64,000 nt of DNA, taken from positions 62,001 to 126,000 of the forward strand of contig JADJMW010000001.1 of assembly GCA_016709385.1 (NCBI GenBank). Reading direction: 5' to 3'. A program made the translations under genes and the position numbers. Shown in pieces: positions 1 through 8,482 of this stretch. This DNA is from Candidatus Rubrivivax defluviihabitans. Its GTDB lineage: Bacteria > Pseudomonadota > Gammaproteobacteria > Burkholderiales > Burkholderiaceae_C. The first letter of the stretch is position 1; each line of letters starts with the position of its first letter. The notes below the pieces were generated by a model. That model ran no database searches. It saw only the letters and a program-made list of their open reading frames with translations, and had not been told where the DNA came from.

Positions 1-1
1 G

Positions 2-217
2 GGTGAACCCATGCTGCAGTTGCAGGTGGACGTGGTGGAGTACCTCGGGATGGAGTCGCTGCTGGTGGGCAAGCTCGTGGGCGCTGGGGACGGCCGGGTG
101 ACGGCGGTCGTGCCCGGGCAACGTGCCGACCTGATGCGCCGGACCGTGGACCTGGGAATGGATCCGCAGGCCTTGCATGTCTTCGACAAGGACAGCGGCA
201 AGCGGATCCCCGTGTGA
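2..217 (+). CDS. Sugar ABC transporter ATP-binding protein, C-terminal end (partial)
   Basis: The reading frame is open to the left edge, so this is the 3' end of a longer gene. The last ~70 residues (VDVVEYLGMESLLVG...) match the TOBE-type regulatory end of MalK/UgpC ATPases of the CUT1 family, where the phrase VEYLG is typical. It would power import of the sugar or polyol bound by the next gene's product, from the cytoplasmic face. The stop overlaps the first possible start of the binding-protein gene, so one operon is likely. The ATPase motifs lie outside the window, so the assignment rests on the tail and on context. Confidence 0.72.
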   Translation, partial: GEPMLQLQVDVVEYLGMESLLVGKLVGAGDGRVTAVVPGQRADLMRRTVDLGMDPQALHVFDKDSGKRIPV

Positions 218-240
218 TAGGGCAGAGAACTGAGGAGCCA

Positions 241-1584
241 ATGATGAAGAGACGGACATTCGTTCAAACGGCGGGCGGCAGCGCCCTGGGTCTGCTGGGT
301 GCCGGCTTGCCGCTGATGGGCCACGCGCAGGACCGCTATGCCAAGTACAAGGGCCAGACGGTGGTGATGAGCATCCCGTCGCACCCGCATTACGACGCGA
401 TGGCCAAGCTGCTGCCCGAATTCACCAGGCAGACGGGCATCAAGGTCGAGACCGACCGCCTGGCCATGGCGCGCATGAAGGACAAGCAGTTGCTCGAGAT
501 GGCCAAACCCTCGGGCGACTACGACCTGGCCTGCTACGTCGTGATGTGGAAGGGCGAGTACGTCAAGAAGAATCTCGTCCGCGAACTGGAGCCGTTCTTC
601 AAGAACGCCGCGCTGGCCGACCCCGACTACGACTTCAAGGACCTGGTGCCGCGCTACGTGGAGAACATCGGCCTGGTGGGTGGCCCCAAGGGTTACCTGG
701 CCGGCCCCGGCGCCAAGCTCTACGGCCTGCCCTACGGCGCCGAGACGTCCATCCTGGCCTACCGGCGCGACGTGTTTTCCAAGCTCAACCTGCGGCCGCC
801 CGAGACCTACGCCGAGCTGGAGAAGCTGTTGCCGGTGCTGAAGGACAAGGCCGGCATGGGGGCCCTCACCTCGCGCGGCCAGGCCGGCCACCAGTGCGTG
901 CACGCCTGGCTGCTGCACCTGAACCCGCTCGGCGGCAAGGTCTTCGACGACCAGTGGAAGCCGCGCTTCAACGACACCCAGGGCGTGCAGGCGCTGAAGA
1001 TGCTCAAGCTCATTTCCGACACCGGCCCGGTCGGCATCCCCGGCTACGGCCAGGGCGAGATGATCACCAGCTTCCTGCAAGGTCAGGCCGCGATGTACCT
1101 GGACTCGTCGCTGATCTTCGGCCAGGTCAACGACCCGGCCAAGTCGAAGATCGGCGGTCAGGTGAGCTACGTGGTGCACCCCAAGGGCGTGCGCTACTCG
1201 TCGCAGTCCGGTGGCCTGGGGCTGGCGATCCCGAAGAACGCGAAGAACCCGGACGCCGCCTTCCTGCTGCTGCAGTGGCTGACGAGCAAGCCGCAGGACA
1301 AGGCCGTGGCCAAGGTGGGTGGCGTGCCCACGCGCAACAGCACGCTCAATGACCTGGAAATGGTTCGCCAGTACCCCGAGTACATCACGCTGCGCCAGCA
1401 GCTCGAGTACTCCGACCCCGACTGGCGGCCCATCATCGCCGAATGGGACGAGATCAACATCCAGGCGCTGGGTGTGGCGGTGTCGGAGGCGCTGACCGGC
1501 AAGAAATCGCCCGAGGACGCGCTCAACGGCATGGTGCCCAAGGTGACCGACATCATGAAGCGCGGCGGCTACCTCAAGGCCTGA
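241..1584 (+). CDS. Sugar/polyol ABC transporter substrate-binding protein (family 1)
   Basis: The product is 447 residues and starts with MMKRRTFVQTAGG, a twin-arginine-like N-terminus with a hydrophobic stretch ending at GHAQ, so it is a periplasmic binding protein. The body is family 1 (CUT1, maltose/sorbitol type), with an early TGIKVETDR and internal LPYGAETSILAYRRD. The start at 241 (or 244) is preferred over 214 because GAGGAG lies at 232-237. It is followed by two permeases and a carbohydrate kinase and preceded by an ATPase, a complete importer. The substrate is not readable from sequence; the downstream enzymes suggest a pentitol or L-pentulose. Confidence 0.88.
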   Translation: MMKRRTFVQTAGGSALGLLGAGLPLMGHAQDRYAKYKGQTVVMSIPSHPHYDAMAKLLPEFTRQTGIKVETDRLAMARMKDKQLLEMAKPSGDYDLACYVVMWKGEYVKKNLVRELEPFFKNAALADPDYDFKDLVPRYVENIGLVGGPKGYLAGPGAKLYGLPYGAETSILAYRRDVFSKLNLRPPETYAELEKLLPVLKDKAGMGALTSRGQAGHQCVHAWLLHLNPLGGKVFDDQWKPRFNDTQGVQALKMLKLISDTGPVGIPGYGQGEMITSFLQGQAAMYLDSSLIFGQVNDPAKSKIGGQVSYVVHPKGVRYSSQSGGLGLAIPKNAKNPDAAFLLLQWLTSKPQDKAVAKVGGVPTRNSTLNDLEMVRQYPEYITLRQQLEYSDPDWRPIIAEWDEINIQALGVAVSEALTGKKSPEDALNGMVPKVTDIMKRGGYLKA

Positions 1585-1617
1585 CCGCCCGCCCTCAGGC
1601 CACGGCCACGTACCGCC

Positions 1618-2496
1618 ATGCGCACGCCACGTTGGGTTCCCCTGGTCTACCTCGGCCCCGCCGTGGCGGTGATGGCCGTGGCCTGCCTGGTGCCGCTGCT
1701 TTCGGCACTGCAGCTCGGCTTCTATGACTGGAGCATGGGCACGCCCTGGGGCGAGGCCCGGTGGGTGGGCCTGGACGCCTTCATCGCCGCGTTCAATGAC
1801 GCGGCGGTGTGGCGTTCGCTCGTCACGACGCTGATGTTCGCCGCCGTGTGCGTGACGGCCGAGATGCTGCTGGGCATCGCGCTGGCGCTGGCGCTGGAAG
1901 GCGACGTGCGCGGCATGGCCTTCTTCCGCACCCTCTTCATCCTGCCGATGATGATCGCGCCGATCGCGGTGGGCCTGACCTGGCGCTACCTGTTCGACGC
2001 GCAATTCGGCCTGCTCAACGCCATCATCGCCTTGTTCGGCGCCGCGCCGGTGGGCTGGCTGGCGCAGGAGCACACGGCCTTCATCGCCATCATCATCGCC
2101 GACATCTGGCAGTGGACGCCCTTCGTCTTCATCATGATGATCGCCGGCCTGGCCAACGTGGACAGCTCGGTGCTGGAGGCCGCGCGCATCGACGGCGCCA
2201 CCTGGTGGCAGGCCACGATGCGCGTCAAGCTGCCGATGATCATGCACGTCATCGCCATCACGCTGCTGATGCGGCTGATCGACGCCTTCCGCGTGCTCGA
2301 GGTGATCTACATCCTCACCTTCGGCGGCCCCGGCGACAGCACCGAGATCCTGTCGCTGCACATCTACAAGACGGCCTTCGTCGGCCAGCGCCTGGGCAGT
2401 GCCGCCGCCATCTCGGTGCTGCTGCTGGTGGTGGTGGCGGCGTTGTCGTGGCTGGCGCTGAAGCTGTCCAACCCATTGAAGGGCGACGAACGATGA
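1618..2496 (+). CDS. Sugar ABC transporter permease (MalF/UgpA type)
   Basis: The product is 292 residues with about six hydrophobic segments. It carries the inner-membrane EAA loop typical of binding-protein-dependent permeases (EAARIDGATWWQATMRVKLP, about residues 190-209), which docks on the ATPase. The length and the GGPGDSTE motif near the C-terminus fit the MalF/UgpA/SmoF half of CUT1 importers. It lies 33 bases after the binding-protein gene, and its stop overlaps the next permease start as ATGA, so the two permeases are translationally coupled. Confidence 0.9.
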   Translation: MRTPRWVPLVYLGPAVAVMAVACLVPLLSALQLGFYDWSMGTPWGEARWVGLDAFIAAFNDAAVWRSLVTTLMFAAVCVTAEMLLGIALALALEGDVRGMAFFRTLFILPMMIAPIAVGLTWRYLFDAQFGLLNAIIALFGAAPVGWLAQEHTAFIAIIIADIWQWTPFVFIMMIAGLANVDSSVLEAARIDGATWWQATMRVKLPMIMHVIAITLLMRLIDAFRVLEVIYILTFGGPGDSTEILSLHIYKTAFVGQRLGSAAAISVLLLVVVAALSWLALKLSNPLKGDER

Positions 2497-3320
2497 TGCG
2501 CCGCGCTCCCGCCGTCGTCACGGCGCACTACTCGGCGCTGGTGCTGCTGGCCATCGTCTGCGTGGCGCCCATCGTGCTGATGTTCGCCACCTCGCTGAAG
2601 GTGCAGACGCAGATCTTCACCAACAGCATCAGCTTCTTCTTCGTCCCGACGCTGGAAAACTACCGCGAGGTGCTGGGCGAGGGCAGCTTCATGCGCTACC
2701 TCGGCAACAGCCTGATCGTCGGCGTGGTGTCCACGCTCATCACGCTGGTGCTGGGCTGCATGGCGGCCTACGGGCTGGCGCGTTTCCGCTTCAAGGGCCG
2801 CAAGACCATCGCCTACACCACGCTGCTGCTGCGCACCGTGCCGCTGGCCGTGCTGGCGGTGCCGGTGTTCATGCTGTGGAGCCGCGCCGGGCTGATCAAT
2901 TCGCTGCCGGGGCTGATCCTGCTGTACGTGGCGGTGAACCTGCCTTTCACGATCTGGCTGCTGTACGGCTTCGTGCTGCAGGTGCCGCCCGAGCTGGAGG
3001 AGTCCGCCGCCATCGACGGTTGCGGCCCCATTCAGGTCTTCTACAAGGTGGTGCTGCCGCTCATCAAGCCGGGGCTGGCGGCAGCGGCCATCTTCACCTT
3101 CCGCATCGCCTGGAACGAGTTCATCCTGGCCCTGGTGCTGACCGACCGCGCCACGCGCACCTTGCCGGTCGCGGCCTCGCTGTACATCACCGACATCGGC
3201 GTCGACTGGGGCAAGATCATGGCCCTGGGCAGCCTGATCGCCGTGCCGCCGCTGATCTTCACCTTCATCGCGGCGCGCCAGATCATCACCGGCCTGACCG
3301 CAGGGGCCGTGAAGGGGTAG
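2493..3320 (+). CDS. Sugar ABC transporter permease (MalG/UgpE type)
   Basis: The product is 275 residues beginning MMRRAPAVV. It has six hydrophobic segments and the EAA-type loop EESAAIDGCGPIQVFYKVVLP, shared by MalG-family permeases. The frame is open far upstream, but the start at 2493 overlaps the preceding permease stop by ATGA and gives the usual family length. It should form the transmembrane heterodimer with the preceding product. The FGGY kinase gene follows 27 bases later. Confidence 0.9.
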   Translation: MMRRAPAVVTAHYSALVLLAIVCVAPIVLMFATSLKVQTQIFTNSISFFFVPTLENYREVLGEGSFMRYLGNSLIVGVVSTLITLVLGCMAAYGLARFRFKGRKTIAYTTLLLRTVPLAVLAVPVFMLWSRAGLINSLPGLILLYVAVNLPFTIWLLYGFVLQVPPELEESAAIDGCGPIQVFYKVVLPLIKPGLAAAAIFTFRIAWNEFILALVLTDRATRTLPVAASLYITDIGVDWGKIMALGSLIAVPPLIFTFIAARQIITGLTAGAVKG

Positions 3321-3347
3321 ACCGATGACCAGCCGCCGGGGTGCCGC

Positions 3348-4853
3348 ATGCCAGCCGTGATCACGGTGGACATCGGCACCACCAGCCTGCGCGCCATCGT
3401 CTACGACGAGAGCGGCCGTGCGCTGCACGTCTGCCAGCGCCACAACCCGCCCGAGTATCTGGACGACGGGCGCGTGGAGCAGGATCCGCATTCATGGCAG
3501 AGCCAGGTGCGTGCCGTGCTGCGCAGCGTCGGCCAGGCCGTGCACGACCAGGTCCTGCAGCCGGCCTGCATCGCGGTCACCGCGCAGCGCTCGTCGCTGA
3601 TCGCGGTGGACGCTGACGGCGCGCCGTTGCAGCCCGCCATCCTGTGGCAGGACACACGCTGCGCCGCCTTGGCCCAGGCCATGGCCGGGCACGACGCCGA
3701 GGTCTACCGCAGGACGGGTCTGAAGATCTCGCCGGTGTTCTCGGCCATCAAGATGGCCTGGCTGCGCCAGAACCGGCCCGGGGTGTGGGCCGCCACGCAC
3801 AAGCTGCTGGGGGTGCAGGACTGGGTCTTGTGGGGCCTCACCGGCCGCTACGTCACCGACCACAGCCTGGCCAGCCGCACCAACCTGCTGAACCTGCGCA
3901 CACGGCAATGGGATGCCGACCTGCTGGCGCTGTTCGGCGTGCCGCAGGCGCTGTTGTGCGACCTGGTTCCACCCGGTGCGGTGGTCGGCGGCCTGACGCC
4001 GGCGGCGGCGGCCGACACCGGCCTGCCGGCCGGCTTGCCGGTGGTGACGGCCGGCGGCGACCAGCAGTGCGCCGCGCTGGGCCTGGGCCTGCTCGGGCCG
4101 CAGCACGCGGTGGCCAATACGGGCACCGGCTCCTACCTCATCGGGCACGCCGATGCGCCTGCATTGGACGCGCAGATGCGTGTCTCGTGCAACGTGTCCG
4201 CGGTACCCGGGGCGTATATCGTGGAGGCCGCCACGCTCACGTCGGGCGTGGCCCAGCGCTGGCTGATGCAGTTGCTGGGCCTGGACGCCGACGACCCCGC
4301 CGCGCTGGCGTTGTGGGCGCACGAAGCCGCGGCGGTGCCGGCGGGCAGCCACGGCCTGCTGTGGTTGCCGCACTTCAAGGGTGCCGGCTCGCCGCACTGG
4401 GACCCGCGCGCCCGCGGCACGCTGCACCACATCAGCCTGAGCACCACGCGCGGCGATCTGGCGCGGGCGCTGCTGGAGGCCATCGCGATCGAACTCGCCG
4501 AGGGCCTGGCCGTGGTGGAGCCACTCTGCGGCCCGGTGGCGACGGTGCACGTCGCGGGCGGCATGACGCGCTCGGCGCTCTTCAACCAGATCCAGGCCGA
4601 CGTGCTGGAGCGCCCGCTGCGGCGCTTTGCCAGCAACGAAGCCACCTCCGAAGGCGCCTGGATCGCCGGCTGCGTGGCCGCCGGGCTGGCCGCCAGCCAC
4701 GCGCAGGCCTTCGGCCGCCTGGCGCAGCGCGATCCGCCCGCCGCCTATGACCCCGACCCCGCCGCGGTGGCGGTCTACCGCCTCCAGCGCGCCCGTGCCC
4801 GCGCCGTCTACGATGCGCTGGCGGCTCCGTCCCTGAGAGCGATGTTCGAGTAG
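3348..4853 (+). CDS. FGGY-family carbohydrate kinase (probable L-xylulose kinase)
   Basis: The product is 501 residues, the normal FGGY length. The N-terminal phosphate motif VDIGTTSLRA is at residues 6-15, the catalytic-loop GGDQQCAALG lies mid-protein, and the C-terminal signature VAGGMTRSALFNQIQADV is present. FGGY kinases phosphorylate imported sugars or ketoses with ATP in the cytoplasm. The neighbouring UlaE- and AraD-like epimerases act on L-xylulose-5-P and L-ribulose-5-P, so an L-xylulose (LyxK-type) substrate is the best inference. D-xylulose, ribulose or glycerol kinases share the fold and cannot be excluded. It is cotranscribed with the transporter and the DeoR regulator. Confidence 0.82.
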   Translation: MPAVITVDIGTTSLRAIVYDESGRALHVCQRHNPPEYLDDGRVEQDPHSWQSQVRAVLRSVGQAVHDQVLQPACIAVTAQRSSLIAVDADGAPLQPAILWQDTRCAALAQAMAGHDAEVYRRTGLKISPVFSAIKMAWLRQNRPGVWAATHKLLGVQDWVLWGLTGRYVTDHSLASRTNLLNLRTRQWDADLLALFGVPQALLCDLVPPGAVVGGLTPAAAADTGLPAGLPVVTAGGDQQCAALGLGLLGPQHAVANTGTGSYLIGHADAPALDAQMRVSCNVSAVPGAYIVEAATLTSGVAQRWLMQLLGLDADDPAALALWAHEAAAVPAGSHGLLWLPHFKGAGSPHWDPRARGTLHHISLSTTRGDLARALLEAIAIELAEGLAVVEPLCGPVATVHVAGGMTRSALFNQIQADVLERPLRRFASNEATSEGAWIAGCVAAGLAASHAQAFGRLAQRDPPAAYDPDPAAVAVYRLQRARARAVYDALAAPSLRAMFE

Positions 4854-4857
4854 CGCA

Positions 4858-5664
4858 ATGTCCCCCACCAAAGAGATCGGCAAGCGATCCATCATGGCGG
4901 TGTCGAATTACCGGCACAAGAAGATCCTGGAGATGGTCTACCAGCGCAAGTCGGTGTCGGCCGACGAGCTGGCGGCCGAGTTCGGCGTGTCCAAGATCAC
5001 CATCCGGCGCGACCTGGACACGCTGGCCATGGACAAGCTGCTGGAGCGCACGCGCGGCGGCGCCATCTCCATTTCGGACCTCGGCTTCGAGGAGATCTTC
5101 GAGGCCAAGGACCACACCGCCAAGAAGGAGAAGACGCTCATCGGCAAATACGTGGCCTCGCTCATCACCGAGGACGAGACGGTGTTCCTGAATGCCGGCT
5201 CCACCACGCTGGAGGTGATGCGCCATCTCAAGGGCAAGAAGGTGCGCGTCGTCACCAACAACGCGGCGAGCCTGCTGCTGGACCTGGACCCGGGCATCGA
5301 CCTGATCCTGCTGGGCGGCGACTACCGGCCGCAGTCGCGCTCGCTGGTCGGCAGCCTCACCTGCGCCAGCGTGCACAGCATCTTCTCCAGCGTCACGGTG
5401 CTGGGCATCAACGGCGTGAGCATCAAGCGCGGCTGCACCACGGCCGTGCAGCTGGAGACCAGCGTCAACAAGGCCATGATCGAAAATTCCAGCGACCGCA
5501 TCGTGGTCGTGGCCGACCACAGCAAGATGAATTGCGTGTCCAGCTTCCTGACCTGCCCGCTCGACCGCGTGGACCTGCTGGTCACCGACTGGATGGCGCC
5601 GCTGGCGTTTTGCGACGAGCTCAAGGCCGCCGGGCTCAACGTCGTTCGCGTGCCCGAGGAATAG
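4858..5664 (+). CDS. DeoR/GlpR-family transcriptional repressor
   Basis: The product is 268 residues from the first ATG; a second in-frame ATG at 4894 gives 256. The N-terminal winged helix shows the DeoR pattern (SADELAAEFGVSKITIRRDL). The C-terminal DeoRC sensor domain includes FLNAGSTTLEVM and KGKKVRVVTNN. Family members bind phosphorylated sugars and repress their catabolic operons. It sits 4 bases after the kinase, as last gene of the plus-strand operon. Likely targets are this operon, whose promoter lies left of the window, and the convergent epimerase operon, whose promoter at 8306-8400 has repeated operator-like motifs. Confidence 0.87.
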   Translation: MSPTKEIGKRSIMAVSNYRHKKILEMVYQRKSVSADELAAEFGVSKITIRRDLDTLAMDKLLERTRGGAISISDLGFEEIFEAKDHTAKKEKTLIGKYVASLITEDETVFLNAGSTTLEVMRHLKGKKVRVVTNNAASLLLDLDPGIDLILLGGDYRPQSRSLVGSLTCASVHSIFSSVTVLGINGVSIKRGCTTAVQLETSVNKAMIENSSDRIVVVADHSKMNCVSSFLTCPLDRVDLLVTDWMAPLAFCDELKAAGLNVVRVPEE

Positions 5665-5676
5665 CCGCCGGCGCAG

Positions 5677-5711
5677 CCCTGGGCGGCGGCGAGGGTTCGC
5701 CGCACCCAGGG
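5677..5711. terminator. Hairpin between convergent operons
   Basis: A CCCTGGG...CCCAGGG inverted repeat with an inner CGGCG...CGCCG stem lies in the 51-base gap between the convergent deoR-type and araD-type genes. It could end transcription from both sides. No T-run follows, so it may act as a bidirectional barrier rather than a canonical intrinsic terminator. Confidence 0.5.
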
Positions 5712-5715
5712 AGCC

Positions 5716-6414
5716 TCAGCTCTGGCCGTAGTACGCGCCAGGGCCGTGTTTGCGCAGGAAGTGCTTGTCCAGCAGGTGCGCGGGCATGGCCGGGATCTGC
5801 GCGTTGAGCTGCAGCGTGAGGAAGGCCATCTGCGCGGTCAGTTCCAGCACGGCGGCGTTGTGCACGGCGGCCTCGGCGTCGGGCCCCCACACGAAGGGGC
5901 CGTGGTTGGCCACCAGCACGGCCGGCATCTGCACCGGATCGATGCCGGCCTGACGGAAGTGCTGCACGATGGCCAGGCCGGTTTCCTTCTCGTAGGCGCC
6001 GCGGATCTGGGCCTCGCCGAGCACGGCCGTGCAGGGGATGGCGCCACGAAAATAGTCGGCATGCGTGGTGCCCAGCGCCGGGATCTCGCGGCAGGCCTGC
6101 GCCCACACCGTGGCCCAGTTGGAGTGCGTGTGCACCACGCCGCCCAGCGCCGGAAAGGCGCGGTACAGCTCCAGGTGCGTGGCCAGGTCGGAAGAGGGCT
6201 TGCGCGTCCCTTCCAGCACCCTGCCGTCGGGGTCCACCACCACCATGTCGTCGGCGCCCATGGTCTCGTACGGCAGCCCGCTGGGCTTGATCACGATGGC
6301 GCCGCTGGCCGCGTCGCGCGCGCTCACGTTGCCCCAGGTGAAGGACACCAGCCCCAGGCGGGGCAGTTCCAGGTTGGCGTGCAGCACCTGCTGCTTCAGC
6401 GCTTGCCAGTTCAT
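5716..6414 (-). CDS. araD: L-ribulose-5-phosphate 4-epimerase-like class II aldolase
   Basis: The product is 232 residues, the size of AraD/UlaF/SgbE. It has the class II aldolase metal site (VVHTHSNWATVWAQ), the AraD-specific GTTHADYFRGAIPCT and a C-terminal ANHGPFVWG. The reaction is L-ribulose-5-P to D-xylulose-5-P, feeding the pentose phosphate pathway. The start at 6414 is chosen because ATGA overlaps the stop of the 3-epimerase gene; the frame runs open further upstream only as a shadow. With the next gene it completes an L-xylulose-5-P to D-xylulose-5-P route. Confidence 0.87.
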   Translation of the reverse strand: MNWQALKQQVLHANLELPRLGLVSFTWGNVSARDAASGAIVIKPSGLPYETMGADDMVVVDPDGRVLEGTRKPSSDLATHLELYRAFPALGGVVHTHSNWATVWAQACREIPALGTTHADYFRGAIPCTAVLGEAQIRGAYEKETGLAIVQHFRQAGIDPVQMPAVLVANHGPFVWGPDAEAAVHNAAVLELTAQMAFLTLQLNAQIPAMPAHLLDKHFLRKHGPGAYYGQS

Positions 6415-7265
6415 GCGTAACCTCCGGCGCGCAGGCGCTCTGCGACCCACTCGCGGGCCTTGCGGATCTCCAGCAAGGGGTCGGCGGCCTTCTCGGTCCA
6501 CATCTCCACCAGGAAGGGGCCGGCGTAGCCCAGGCCGTGCAGCGTCTTGAAGCAGCCGACGAAGTCCACCGTGCCGTCGCCGAAGGGCACGTCGCGGAAG
6601 GCGCCGGCAAAGCCCGGACCCACCGGCCTGGATTCCTTGACGTGCACACCCACGATGTGGTGAATGCCGGCCGTGAGCTCGGCGGCCACGTCGTTGCCCC
6701 AGGCCGTGAGGTTGCCCAGATCCGGATAGACGCAGAACCAGGGCGAAGGCAACTGCTTCTTCAGCGCCAGGTATTTGGTGATGGAGTTGAGGAAGGTGGT
6801 GTCCATGATCTCCAGTGCCAGCATCACCTGGTGCCGCGCCGCCACCTCCAGCGCACGCTGCATGCCTTCCAGATAGCGCGCCCGCGAGTCGGCCGTGGTG
6901 GGCTCGTAGTACACGTCGTAGCCGGCGAGCTGGATGACGCGGATGCCGGTATCGCCGGCAAAGCGGATGGCCTTGTCCATGAACTCGGCGGCCCGCGCGC
7001 GCACCGCGGCATCGGCGCTGCCGAAGGGGATCTTGCGGTGGCCCGACAGGCACATCGAAGGCACCGGCACGCCGGCTTCGCGCGAGGCCCTGAAGAAGGC
7101 CAGCCGCTCGGCCAGCGTCCAGTCCAGCCGCGCCATGCGCTCGGGCGTCTCGTCGACCGAGATCTCCACGAAGTCGTAGCCCGCGTCGCGCGCGGCACTG
7201 AAGCGCTCCGGCCAGCCCAGGTCCCTGGGCAGGGCCTTTTCGTAGATGCCGATGGGGTTCTTCAT
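6411..7265 (-). CDS. ulaE: L-ribulose-5-phosphate 3-epimerase (UlaE/SgbU-like)
   Basis: The product is 284 residues with a xylose-isomerase-like TIM barrel. Family hallmarks are KNPIGIYEKALPRDL at the N-terminus, VEISVDE, PSMCLSGHRKIPFGS, IQLAGYDVYYE, EIMDTTFLNSI and FLVEMWTE near the end. It interconverts L-xylulose-5-P and L-ribulose-5-P in the cytoplasm. ATGA overlaps link it to the FG-GAP gene upstream and the 4-epimerase downstream, so the three are one translationally coupled operon. Hexulose-phosphate relatives look similar, but the AraD neighbour supports this role. Confidence 0.87.
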   Translation of the reverse strand: MKNPIGIYEKALPRDLGWPERFSAARDAGYDFVEISVDETPERMARLDWTLAERLAFFRASREAGVPVPSMCLSGHRKIPFGSADAAVRARAAEFMDKAIRFAGDTGIRVIQLAGYDVYYEPTTADSRARYLEGMQRALEVAARHQVMLALEIMDTTFLNSITKYLALKKQLPSPWFCVYPDLGNLTAWGNDVAAELTAGIHHIVGVHVKESRPVGPGFAGAFRDVPFGDGTVDFVGCFKTLHGLGYAGPFLVEMWTEKAADPLLEIRKAREWVAERLRAGGYA

Positions 7266-8305
7266 GCCGGGTCCTCGGTGACGATGTAGAGCGCGGCTTC
7301 GGCCTTTTCGCGATTGGCGCTGACGATGATGTCGCGGCCGCTCTCGTGCATCACGTGCACGTTGCTCGGACCCACGCCTTCCTCGATGACCTCGGCCTGC
7401 AGCACGAGCGGCGACTTCTGCAGCGCGTGCACGTAGAACAGTTGCTGCCGGCCGCGTCGGCAACCGCCCAGGAAGACGGCCTGGCCGGCCAGCGTGGTGC
7501 CGGTCACCACGTGATAGAACTCGCTGACCTCGGGATGTTCGTAGACCTTCTCGAAGCGGCCGCCGGCCTGCTTGTAGACGCGGAAATACGAGCCGTGGAA
7601 GGCCTCGATGGTGGCGAATTCCAGTTCGCCGTCGCCGTCGATGTCGAGCGCGGCAATGTCGCTGATGGGCCAGTCCATGAACTGCCGCACCTGCCAGGCG
7701 GCACCGGGCTGCTGCGGCGGCGTGACCTCGAACGCACCTTGCTGGCAGGTCACGAGGCTGGTGACGCGGCCGTCGCGTTCGAGCCGGCTGAAGCCGTGGT
7801 TCTGCGTCAGGCCGTCCTTCAGCACCGACACCTGCAAGGGGCCCGGGCCGGTGTATTCGCCGACGAAGATCTTGCCCGGGTTCGACCAGTCCTCGCGCGA
7901 TTCCTTGGTGGTGGCCAGCGTGCAGCCGATGAAATACAGCCGGTCGCCCGCGGGCACGAGGTCGAAGCGGTGGATGTAGGGCAGGTGCAGCACGTCGGTG
8001 ACGGCGTAACGGCCGTCGGCCAGCGGCTTGACGTGCACGAGCTTGGCTTCCTCCCACTGGAACATCTTGAAGAACTTGTGCACGGCCAGGAATTCACCGT
8101 TGCTGCCGGGGATCGGCACCATCGACATGGTGCCGCCCGGACCGGCCCACACCTCGTGCGGCGTGCCGTAATCCGGCCCCGTCCAGGCCAGGCAAGGCCC
8201 TTCGCCTTCGGTGGCCAGCAGGATGCGGGTCTGACCGTCGACCTCGATGTGCGTCGCCGAATAACACCGGTTCATCGTGGTGAGAAAGCGCTTTTCTATG
8301 TTCAT
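7262..8305 (-). CDS. FG-GAP/VCBS-like repeat protein of unknown function, first gene of epimerase operon
   Basis: The product is 347 residues with no signal peptide (starts MNIEKRFLTTMNRCYSA), so it is probably cytoplasmic. A DIDGDGELEFATIE element at roughly residues 216-229 is the calcium-binding loop of FG-GAP/beta-propeller repeats, and the beta-rich pattern continues throughout. I do not recognise a characterised family. It overlaps ulaE by ATGA and leads the operon, so it probably belongs to the same sugar pathway, for example as a lactonase, mutarotase-like enzyme or sensor; this is speculation. Its promoter region holds repeated operator-like sequences. Confidence 0.7.
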   Translation of the reverse strand: MNIEKRFLTTMNRCYSATHIEVDGQTRILLATEGEGPCLAWTGPDYGTPHEVWAGPGGTMSMVPIPGSNGEFLAVHKFFKMFQWEEAKLVHVKPLADGRYAVTDVLHLPYIHRFDLVPAGDRLYFIGCTLATTKESREDWSNPGKIFVGEYTGPGPLQVSVLKDGLTQNHGFSRLERDGRVTSLVTCQQGAFEVTPPQQPGAAWQVRQFMDWPISDIAALDIDGDGELEFATIEAFHGSYFRVYKQAGGRFEKVYEHPEVSEFYHVVTGTTLAGQAVFLGGCRRGRQQLFYVHALQKSPLVLQAEVIEEGVGPSNVHVMHESGRDIIVSANREKAEAALYIVTEDPA

Positions 8306-8327
8306 GATCGAATCACAGGATCAAGAT

Positions 8328-8372
8328 GATCACATTGTTGATCGATTTGGCCGAAAAGTCATCACATTGATG
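8328..8372. promoter_or_regulatory. Paired operator-like dyads upstream of the FG-GAP/epimerase operon
   Basis: An AT-richer patch in otherwise very GC-rich DNA contains two dyads: GATCA-6-TGATC at 8328-8343 and CATCA-3-TGATG at 8360-8372. Both contain ATCACATTG, at 8329 and 8361, 32 bases apart, about three helical turns on one face of the helix. ATCACA occurs once more at 8312. This looks like a tandem repressor or activator site for the minus-strand operon. The nearby DeoR protein is the obvious candidate, but binding is inferred only. Confidence 0.5.
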
Positions 8373-8482
8373 CAATACATGAGCCTGATGCCATGATATT
8401 GATCGTTGAACCCGCTGTCGGTGCGAGCCCGCCCGCCCGGGCCTGTCGTCCATGCTGGTGCCAGCCCCGGGCCTCGAGAAGT

